A DNA stretch of 64,000 bases, taken from Biscogniauxia marginata. Taxonomy: Eukaryota > Ascomycota > Sordariomycetes > Xylariales > Xylariaceae. Positions 46,903 to 56,214 of the stretch are shown here, in pieces. Numbering within the stretch: the stretch's first letter is position 1; the number at the start of each line of letters is the position of its first letter. Location: the NCBI GenBank assembly GCA_022695795.1, contig MU404157.1:86541-150540 (forward strand). Direction: 5' to 3'. The notes below the pieces were generated by a model. That model worked only from the letters and a program-made list of their open reading frames with translations. It searched no databases and was not told the origin of the DNA. The translations under genes and the position numbers were made by a program.

Positions 46903-47432
46903 ACCAAGGGACCTTTTACGTGTTGTGTCCATAAAACGCCTTTTTGTTTCTTTTCTTCTGTTTTTTTCTTCTTTTATGATTACTAGGGTATAATACCCTC
47001 GTGCGTGAAACTCGGTCTCGTTATACACCAGGGGAGTGGCCGGAAGCTCTCTCAAGGAGAGGCCACATGCATGCACATGGGACGGTTGGGCACTGTATAA
47101 TTACGATTATGTATGTGTTCATATGTATGTAGGTTGGTCGTGATTGTAAACTGGTTGTCTCTCAAATAATATACCCATTCAATCATTAGACTCTATATAT
47201 ATCGAGCCAGCGAAATTAGTACATGATCTCGAGAATGTACCGTGAAGAGTAAACTGCAATACTTTTAATTTTTGGGGTTTCTTTTTTTAATATATTCTCC
47301 TCTTCTCTGATTTGATATTTTTCGTTTTTTTTCCCCTTTTGATGCTAGATAGACTATTGCACCAAACTTCCTCTTGCAGGAGGTCAAGCCAAGTTACGAC
47401 AAGAAAAATTGTATCGAGACAAGTAACTTTTT
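46903..47432. other. Intergenic between converging genes
   Basis: A 530-base 3' flank of the phosphate permease (+) and the DUF427 gene (-). T-rich, with TTTTTTAATATATT near 47283 that could hold polyadenylation signals. No gene. Confidence 0.5.
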
Positions 47433-48287
47433 TCAGGACGTCGAAATATTTACTTTTGTCTTATCTATTGACACTTTATCGTCAGAACATGGAGGAAAGA
47501 CAATTTCCACTTCTCTTCTTCTTCTCCCGGGGTCTGAGTGATTTGCAATTGGAAAGCTTCTCCCCAACCCACACCCTCCACCCTTCTTTTTCTTTACTTT
47601 TTTTCTTTTCTTGTTTTGTTTAGTATAAAGTCATGGTACTTACAGAAAGCAACGTAGTCCTTGATGTGTTTGGCCTTCTCGAACGGCTCGGGATAGTACC
47701 ACGCCGCGTTAGTTAATTCGTCCTCGTCTGTGGGTATATAATTTATATCAATATCAATATAAATATAGGTGCGGAAGCAGAATTTAGCAAACTTTTGTGT
47801 AGTATACTGAGTATGTCGGTAATGGCCTTTTGGAAACGAGGAAAAGAAAGACAAAGAAGACTTGGGGGCTGGAAAACTAAAGAGGGACATAAGAGAAGGC
47901 TTTTTATAGAAGATAGATATCCAATCAATACATTTTATTGAGCCTGTCCTCGCTGCTATATTCAATATACTGATGATTGGATTGATTTCTACTGCCCCTA
48001 CGAAATGGATTGGGAAAGGGGAGGACTAGAGATGAAAGAAAAGGAAACGGAGGGTTTGAGAAGAAGGGGAAAGGGGAAAGGGGAAACGTACCGCCGACCT
48101 TGATGCTGTAGTAGCTCGCGTCCCCCTTCCACCCGCAGTGCGTGTGCAGGTCCGTCTCGCGGAGGTACGAGGGCTCTACGATCGCGGAAGGCGGGAAGTA
48201 CACGTTGCCCTCGACCAGCTCCCAGGTGTCCGACTCGGCGAGGACGGCGCCGCTGGGGGTCGTGGCTTTGGCGTGGCCGGACGGCAT
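47433..48287 (-). CDS. DUF427 family protein
   Basis: A small protein of the DUF427 family (a compact beta fold found in bacteria and fungi; function unknown). Exons 48092..48287, 47644..47727 and 47433..47464 give 103 aa. The family core is clear: AESDTWELVEGNVYFPP, LRETDLHTHCGWKGDASYY, AAWYYPEPFEKAKHIKDYVAF. The final 32-base exon restores the conserved YK-x-K ending (YKTKVNISTS); its acceptor AATAG is preceded by a CTGAC branch site. Introns are unusually long for this window (364 and 179 nt). Reading straight through the last donor would give an unrelated Lys-rich tail, so the spliced end is preferred. Conserved Trp, Cys and His residues suggest a buried pocket, but no enzymatic activity can be assigned. 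Confidence 0.9.
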
Positions 48288-49344
48288 TTTCTTTTCCTTC
48301 CGGGGGAATGAGGATCTGCGGGAATGGAGTAATTCAGGCGAGGGTATATATGTAGAGAGGGTGGTTATTTGGTTGGCCGGTTGGTTAAGAGATAGGGGAG
48401 CTGGGGCTTGGTTTGACGATGGATTGATATAGATAATGTGTGATCGATCAATTGCTGGTAGAGAGGGGGGAATGGAGATATGTAGGTAGGTATGTAATTA
48501 GATGGGTTGTAGTATTAATCAGCTAATGTGTGTATGTCGCCTTAGAGCTTATGTAAACGGAAGTCTTAAAAGGTAATACATAGGTATATATGATTTTATA
48601 TTCGAGTTATAAGAACTACGTAATTATTAACTATAAAGAATTAACTTACTTTTTTTCTTTTTCTCTTATTTAATTAAATATATTAATATACTTTATATAA
48701 TATTAAGTTATTATATATAAAGATTAATAAGTATAGTTTTTCTTTAAAAGTATATAAGTGGAAGTAAAACAATGCACTGTACATCATTATTAGTTAGGAC
48801 TGTGTTTATCACTAACACCTTGGCTAGGTCTACAGTGCGTGTTACCCCACTATATGCATCGAATAGTAATGAGGTCATTTCTAAAAGGTAGAGGTGAGCT
48901 TGATACCTACCTAGGTACCCCGCTTAACATTCTCCCGACAACCGAAATAGTCTTGGTCACCCCATATCGACCCGCTATCTCCAGGAATACCCACAAGATA
49001 CGGTCTTTGATTGCAATAGCGCTAAACTTAGTCGAGTGCCTTCCTTCCCACCGCTCTCCCTCTCTATCTCTATAAACTCAACGTCATGCGAGCAGAGTCT
49101 CCAATTCAAGTGGCTAATCCCTTACTTAACCCCCTAACCTCAGTATACACACTCTCGACTTTCAATCTACACTACCTAAACTCCCCTAGCCCGTTTTTGC
49201 GTTGTGCTTCCCGAACACCACGTGCTTCAATCTCGTTGCTATAGCGCCACACGAGTGTTTCCGAGACATATCCGACGGCTTCTGTTTTTGACATCTACTA
49301 GTATTGGCCCCCAACAAGGTCGCTTGTAGTGCGCCATCTTCACC
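48288..49344. promoter_or_regulatory. Divergent intergenic region DUF427 / hydroxy-acid dehydrogenase
   Basis: About 1 kb between divergent start codons. It contains an AT-rich island at about 48588-48760 and a TACCTACCTAGGTACC word at 48904-48919. Confidence 0.45.
48588..48760. repeat. AT-rich island
   Basis: Nearly all A/T (ATTAATATA- and TTATATA-type words), resembling the island at 3658-3785 in texture. Possibly a decayed, RIP-mutated repeat; inference only. Confidence 0.35.
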
Positions 49345-51070
49345 ATGGTTCTGTCCGGAGTCGAGGTTGCTAAACACGACAACAAAGAATCGTGTTGGGT
49401 CATTGTCCATGTATGTCGCTGTTCTATGGTGACCGACCTGGCCTTTATGTTATGTTATGCTAATGGTCTACCAAAGGGAAAAGCATACGATGTGACCGAG
49501 TTCTTGCCTGGTTTGTAGTTCTTAAACCTGGACGGGCCAAAGAATATCATCAGCTAATGCGGTCACTTAGAGCATCCCGGAGGGATGAAAATCATTCTCA
49601 AGTATGCGGTTAGTATGACCCGTCAAGAAGCCTCAGGATCATATATACTAACACGAAGACGAAAAGGGCAAGGATGCTACTGCAGAATTCGAGCCCATCC
49701 ATCCTCCCGATACCTTGGACAAGTACTTGGATAAATCGAAGCACCTTGGTGTTGTCGATATGAGTACGGTTGCCAAGATAGAAGAGGAAGAGGATCCCGA
49801 GGAAGCAGAGCGGCAGAAACGCATCGAGAACAAGCCTCTACTCTCACAGTGCTACAACCTCCTGGATTTTGAAGCCGTGGCCAAGAACGTCATGAAGAGA
49901 GGTGCGTGGGGCTACTACTCTAGCGCTGCCGATGATGAGATAGTACGTATCTTTTGACTGACATCTTCGTGGTAAGAAACTAACCGCATTTGCTAGACAT
50001 TGCGAGAAAACCATGATGCGTTCCATAGGATATGGTTTAGGCCCAAGATCTTGGTTGACGTCAAGGAGGTCGATTTCTCAACCACCATGCTCGGCACCAA
50101 AGTGGACATCCCCTTCTACGTCACGGCAACCGCCTTAGGAAAGCTCGGGCACCCCGAGGGAGAAGTCTGTCTAACGAAAGCAGCGAGGAAGCATAACGTC
50201 ATACAGATGATCCCTACGCTGGCGTCGTGTTCGTTTGACGAGATCATGGATGCCGCAGAGGGGGATCAGGTCCAGTGGATGCAGCTATACGTCAACCAGG
50301 ACCGAGCCATCACAGAGCGTATCGTCAAACATGCGGAAAAGCGAGGCTGCAAAGGATTGTTCATCACGGTCGACGCACCGCAACTAGGGCGGAGAGAGAA
50401 GGACATGCGGTCGAAGTTCACAGACCAGGGGACCAACGTCCAGTCGGGCCAGGAGACGGACAACTCGCAAGGCGCGGCCCGCGCGATATCGTCCTTCATC
50501 GACCCGGCGCTGTCGTGGAAGGACATCCCGTGGTTCCAGTCGATCACCAAGATGCCGATCATCCTCAAGGGCGTGCAGCGGGTCGAGGACGTGCTCAAGG
50601 CCATCGACGCGGGCGTGCAGGGGGTCGTGCTCTCGAACCACGGCGGGAGGCAGCTCGACTTCGCGCCGTCGGGGGTCGAGGTGCTGGCCGAGACCATGCC
50701 GGTGCTGCGGCAGCTCGGGCTCGAGAGGCGCATCGAGGTGTACGTCGACGGCGGCGTGCGGCGCGCGACCGACATCATCAAGGCGCTGTGCCTCGGCGCG
50801 CGCGGGGTCGGCATCGGCCGCCCCTTCCTCTACGCCATGTCCGCCTACGGCCTCGACGGCGTCGACCGCGCCATGCGCCTGCTCCGCGACGAGATGGAGA
50901 TGAATATGCGCCTCATCGGCTGCACCAGCGTCGACCAGCTCAACCCCTCGCTCGTCGACGTGCGGAACCTCGGCAGCCACGCCACCGGCGTGCCCGCTGA
51001 TAACCTCAGCCGCAAGGTCTACGACCCCCTCGCTACGCCCGCGTGGAAGGAGCCTAAGGCGAAACTGTGA
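49345..51070 (+). CDS. CYB2: Cytochrome b5 / FMN-dependent L-2-hydroxy-acid dehydrogenase (cytochrome b2 type)
   Basis: A flavocytochrome that oxidises L-lactate or another L-2-hydroxy acid via FMN and passes electrons to its b5 haem. Exons 49345..49410, 49477..49510, 49571..49608, 49667..49942 and 49997..51070 give 495 aa. The b5 domain is residues 4-75: axial His in EHPGG (H35) and a second His near EPIHPPD. The FMN domain includes the active-site Tyr in RGAWGYYSSAADDE (129/130), QMIPTLASCSFDEI, QLYVNQDR, FITVDAPQLGRREKDMR, and the catalytic His353 in VVLSNHGGRQLDFAPSG. Unlike yeast Cyb2 there is no mitochondrial presequence: the protein begins MVLSGVEVAKHD. It ends in Ala-Lys-Leu, a form of the peroxisomal PTS1 signal. 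The specific hydroxy-acid substrate cannot be read from sequence. Confidence 0.92.
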
Positions 51071-51753
51071 GGTTTTTTCTTGAGGGGGAAATTTTTTTTT
51101 TTTGAGATATTTGTGTGGATAAAGGGAGGAAAGGGGGGAGGGGTGGGGACGAACGAGGAAGGGAAGCGAAAATTAGATATATATCTATATATCTAGATTA
51201 TGGTAGTTGCTATGGTTATGATGTAGATAGCTTTTGGTATATATGTGTATATGTGTGTGTGCGTGTACATGTGTATGTGGATTTGACGAGTTGTGAACCC
51301 GAAATTGTTATGAAGGGGGGGGAGGGTTTCTCTTAATTTGTCTTAGGTGTTGTACAAGATAGATATGATAGTTTTTCTTGCAAAGTCGAGTCGACACTTG
51401 TTTCTAATATTTTGCCTTTTCTAGCACTTACTGTGTTGTGTCGTTTCTTGTTGCCGCTTATGTATACGGTTCGTAACTGCGGGCTTTCTTAATAATACTT
51501 TAGGTAGGTAACTAACTGGATATGGCTTTGCTTGTACATACCAATTATTTCTTGATTTTTTTTTCTCTTATTTTTTAAGGAGCATCTTCCTTGTAAGTGA
51601 CCCATTCTAAGCTCTATCTGCCTTTTCTCCTTACATTATCTAGCAAGGAGAGCTTCGAATGGTGAAGTTTCCTAACAGATCACTTGTTTATCAACACTGA
51701 TACTTGGATAATAATTGGTATAGTTATTAAAATAACCCGTGACTTGATACTTG

Positions 51754-51769
51754 CCCCTGGTGTCAGGGG
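51754..51769. repeat. Short perfect hairpin
   Basis: Six-base stem CCCCTG/CAGGGG around a 4-base GTGT loop. No associated gene. Confidence 0.5.
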
Positions 51770-53729
51770 ATCTGCGAGCTTCGGGACCGAATCTACCCCG
51801 GGGGGAGGAGGCTGGCTAGACTCATAGAAGGAGTATAGTCAGTGGATCCTGGACAATCACCATAGATGTATAGTCTTCAAGGTTTGTTACGTTATTTTTT
51901 TCTTTCCCCGCCTCGACCTTAGGTTAATCTTTTATGATAGCCAGTCGCGAGAGCTAGGGGTTGCTTGTGTGGTTACGGGTATTTATGGGGACAAGTAGGG
52001 ATTGCTCAACGTGCCCCCCTTTATACATATTCGAACTAGAATAAGATCACAAAGGGAGGGAGCTAACGTTAGATATATATATTAGCTTAGATACCCCAGG
52101 TGTGAGAATGAGGAGGCAACAAGAAAACATATTTTTTATTGAACGTGCACAGCTTGGCATTTCGCCCCTCGAGATTCTAGGATGCACACTACATAGCTAA
52201 ACAGCTATTGCTATGCCGTATCATTGTTTATGCTAACGAGCATTCGTATGTTAAACTAAACTCAAAACTAGTAGTTATATACGAGAAGTCCTAGGAAGTT
52301 CTGTTAAGTCCCGTGCAATCTTAGGTTATAAGGAATCCTTCATAACCTTCTCCTCCCAGCCGTGAAGCCCCTTTCTTCAACCCGCGAGGGTCCATAGTTC
52401 CCGCAGATTAAAAATGGATTCCTACCCATGGAAAAAGAGGAGTTGTAACTAACCGCCCCTGATCCAGAACCAACATGTCTTGATCAGTTGCGTCCGAAGG
52501 AAACATAAACGGCATGGGAGAGGGAGGGAGAGGGCAAATCTGGAAGGCAAGAAGCCTTAGTTCGCGAGCACCAATTACAGAGGGAAAAGTTAAGTAAGCA
52601 AATATAAAAGAGACAAGTGATTACAAGAAATAAAGCAAGGGAGGGAGTCATATAAAAAAGGGCTACGAGTTTTCTGAAAAAAAGGTAGATACCCCCCCTC
52701 CGGGGGATCATCTCTTTTCGAATAATTTCATATCTACGTACCTGATCAGCATCGATCCGAAGCTCATCCACAACGCTCCCCCATCTCCACTACTCTCTCG
52801 TTATCCCGTACCTATACCTATTCCTATCCTCCCACTCATATCATATATACTCATAAGCCACTTAACAATGAAGTTTACCACCTCTGCCACCTCTCCCTCC
52901 CCCTCCCCCTCTCCCTAAAAAAAATTTAACTTGAAAGGAGGAAGTAAAGAGAAAGAAGGCATAATTGATACTTGTTTTAGAAGAAATAAAGGGAAAAAGA
53001 AATTTTTTTTTGGAGGGACAGGAGAAAGGAGAAGGTTTTCACAAATCGATATACACTTACTATTCACCAGGACTTGCTGCTGCTTGCATATCGACAAGAC
53101 AAAAAAAAAAAGAGATATAGAGATATCAAACTCATTTATTCCATTCCCCGATAATGAACCCACCACATATATACACAAGACCTAAACATGTATTCATATC
53201 TCTTCTTATTCATGCTCATTTATGCTCTCTCTCCCTTTAAAAAAAACCCAAACCCCCATACGCAATAAAAACGCCAAAGCCGAATATTTCCAGGCCTATT
53301 ATCCCCATCCTTACCCCCCATCCTTATCCATGTATTTCCCGTATCATGCTAATTCTCTCTTTATCCATACGAAGTTTCGTTCTTTCCGAAACAATATTAA
53401 AAAAAAAAAAGCCCATGCCATAAAAGTTTGATGCCCCAAGTCCCAAATTTCACTCTCTTCCCCTCCTTGCCCTCTGAAGATAAATGCCGATGACGCTGAT
53501 GAAATGCTGACTGGCTGACAGACGAATAGATGGATAGATGGGTAGATGATGTGTGAACGTGGTGGTCGAGGTATCATTATTCATTTCAGCCTTCCCCTTC
53601 CCCCTCCCCACCAAAAAATAACAACTTCCGGCTCATATCGCGAGTACCTTACCCCTTATAAGCGATTCCTACCCGCTCACTAGGTATGCTTGCCTTCCAA
53701 CAAAACCCAACCTCCTCTTTTCTTTATAT

Positions 53730-53744
53730 CCCCCCCCCCCCCCC
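53730..53744 (+). repeat. Poly-C tract
   Basis: Fifteen C bases immediately downstream of the Rab gene's stop codon. Confidence 0.9.
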
Positions 53745-53759
53745 TTCTTTCGCCCCTTC

Positions 53760-55043
53760 TCAACAACACCGCCGCCCCCCCTTCGCCAAATCCTCCGACT
53801 GTCCTCCACGTCCATGCTCGTAGTTCCCGGTCCCATCTCCTCCTCCTCCTCCCGCATTCGCACCCGCGTTCTCGACGCTAACCGAGGGCGAGAACCCCGG
53901 CGACAAGAACCAGCTGCGGCGGTCCCTGCCGATGCGAAAGCTGCCCCTACCAGGGATGTTATTGTTATTATTATTATTATTGCCGTTGTTATTGTAGTTG
54001 TTACTGCTATAATTGCTATTCATGTGATCGAAGTAGCCGGCGGCGGCGGCGGCATCCATGCCCGAGGAGGACGAGTAGTAGTAGTCGTGGCCCGGCGTCG
54101 CCCCCGGCGTCGCCGTCGCCGCCAGTATGGCCTGCTGCATCTTGCGGTTCTGCTCGACAAGCTTGCGCGTCACGACGCGGAACACCTCCTCCACCCCCTC
54201 GCCGCTCTCGGCGCTGATCTCGTGGCACGCGTCCCAGCCCACTTCTTGCCCCCAGAACCCGCTGCTCCGCTTGCTACTCGGGCTGCGGGGTTCTATCTGC
54301 TGCGGCGCGTTGATGCTCGACGGCGTCGTCGTCGTCATCATCGCGCCCGACGCTGTTGCTAGCGCCGCTGCCGCGTTCGTGTTCATGCTCGAGGACGACT
54401 GGCTCGCGGCGGCGGCGGCGGCTGCGGTCGTGTGAGGGGGGAAGAGCCCCGTCAGGCCGGTGAGACCCGTCGGGGTGGCACTCGGCGGCGGGGTGCTGCC
54501 CAGTCCGGGGGCCAGGTTCTCGGCGACGTAGGCTATGCAGCGCTCGAAGGGAACCTCGCGGCGGGTGGGGTCGCGGGCGACGATGTCGGCCTTGGTGCCG
54601 ACAACGTGCAGGACGATGTCCGGGGGGAGGTTGCGGCGCAGCTCCGTCAGCCACATGCCCATCTCGGCGAAGGACTGTGCGTCGGTGATGCTGTAGCACA
54701 GGATGCAGGCGTTGGCGCCGCGGTAGTACAGTCGCGATATCGAGCGGAAGCGTTCTTGGCCGGCTGCGTTTGTTTATTTGTTTGTTTGTTTAGTTATTTG
54801 GAAAGCCAGTGCTACCAAGTTTTCGGTAGGAGCTGGAGCTGGGCGCGTACCTGTATCCCAGATCTGTAACCGTACGACGGTGTCGGTGTCGGTGTCGACG
54901 ACGCGCTTCGTCATGAAGCTGGCGCCCACCGTCGAGGTTGTCTGGGCCGGGTTGAAGGCACCTTTGCAGTACCGCGTGACTAGTGATGTCTTGCCGACGC
55001 CCTGCGAGCCGAGGACGACTATTTTAGCCTCGAGCGAGGACAT
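53760..55043 (-). CDS. Rab-type small GTPase with a large internal insertion
   Basis: A prenylated GTPase of the Rab/Ypt branch, regulating membrane traffic. Exons 54851..55043 and 53760..54763 give 398 aa, almost twice a normal Rab. The intron falls inside the G3 motif; splicing restores WDTAGQERF. G1 is GSQGVGKT (12-19), the effector region has TTSTVGASFMTK, and LYYRGANACILCYSITD follows G3. The guanine motif is TKAD (121-124) instead of NKxD, and G5 is SAE (248-250) instead of SAK. About 90 residues rich in Thr, Ala, Ser and Pro (about 150-238) lie between them. The C-terminus has another long low-complexity stretch with an Asn run, then ends Arg-Arg-Cys-Cys, the double geranylgeranyl signal. 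Which Rab subfamily it belongs to is not clear; Ypt5/Vps21-like relatives are the nearest guess. Confidence 0.88.
53947..53990 (-). repeat. Coding Asn-codon repeat
   Basis: Imperfect AAT/AAC triplet array (read as ATT on the plus strand) encoding an Asn run in the C-terminal region of the Rab-like GTPase. Confidence 0.85.
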
Positions 55044-56214
55044 GGCGTAATGAAGTGGTTGAACTTGGACTGCGGAGATAACCCCCCCAAAAAGGTACCG
55101 CAGTGGTGTTGGTTCAAATCGTGTTCTCTCTGCTGTGAGGAAAGAAAACGGTGGTCAGCTCAGCCTCTGTTGGCTTACCGGCTCTCAACTTTTGCCAGAG
55201 AGCGGTTGTACCTAAAGCCGGTGAGTTGAGGTGAGGTGAAGCGAGTTTATTCACCGCTCGGGATCTTGACTGTAGGGTTCATTGATCGTCATGCTGCTGC
55301 TTGTCTTGGGCGGGAGGTTTCGATCCGGGGTAAGGGGGTAAGTATAGGTAGGTATGGCTCTAGCTGAACCGAGTATGGGAAAGTGTGGTGGTTAATAGCG
55401 ATCGATCAGAAATCCCATGAATGCACAATCGATGCGACACTAAAAAAAAAAAGGGCGAACGATGATGCAAAGTTATGCAGCAAGGGTTTCCTTGTTACAC
55501 TTTAGACGGAGGCCAGGTCCAGGGTACCTACATGTACTACTACTGTCCCTGAGCAAATAATAATGATGATATGATGTTTTTTAAATCATAATGAAACTAT
55601 CGAAATAGGTGAGGTGTATACCTAAAGGGTGTACATAGTAACAGCGACAAAATATGTTGAAGGGAGTATTGAAAGTAACCTTGATGTATTTCTCAACTGA
55701 TGTAAGTTAGGAACATTGAATTCGTGTTGAATGCGGGGGGGTTGTTTTAGGTAAGTATCGGGGAATTTGGCAGAAGAAAAGAACCAAAAAGACAAGAGAC
55801 GGGACTAATAGTGTCTTATCTTATCTACTATTACTACTTCTACTGTAAGGAGGTAGTGCAGTATGCACAGTAATCAGTCATCTGATTTTATTCTAGTTGC
55901 TACCTACTAACGAGTACGAGTATCCAATTCCTCAGTGTTACACACACATACCCATCCCGTCTGCATCTTACATCTGCAATTGTCTACTAGTCTGCTCCCA
56001 ACCAATGCCAATCGTGGTCCTCAGAAAGGCCGGCACGCCGTTATTGGCTAACGGTGACGCATCAAAAAAAGGGCATGTCCAGAATAAGAACCAATGTCTT
56101 TCGTTTCGTTTTGCCTCAGGTATTAAGAACCGCACTACGGGACTTCCAACTCTTTGAATATATGCTCAATATGTGGGCATTCCCCTCCTTGCCCCCATTT
56201 TATCTACCTAACAT
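55044..56214. other. Intergenic, promoter of the Rab gene and 3' flank of SLH1
   Basis: No gene seen. Contains ATAGGTAGGTATGG near 55346-55360 and an A-run at 55442-55453. The Rab promoter is within the first several hundred bases. Confidence 0.45.

Larger units (their letters stand above)
51071..53759. other. Intergenic between converging genes
   Basis: About 2.7 kb with no supportable gene. Features: ATATATCTATATATCTAGAT run near 51177-51200, a (GT)-rich stretch near 51240-51275, CCCCTG-GTGT-CAGGGG hairpin at 51754-51769, multiple A- and T-homopolymers (52998-53010, 53101-53110, 53400-53410) and a 15-base C run at 53730-53744. Confidence 0.5.

Noticed and set aside
46270..47076. 268-codon frame antisense to the phosphate permease
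   Set aside because: Lies opposite a GC-rich exon where lack of stops in other frames is expected; Ala/Arg/Asp-rich shadow.
50384..50980. 198-codon frame antisense to the hydroxy-acid dehydrogenase
   Set aside because: Shadow frame of a GC-rich exon; no motif.
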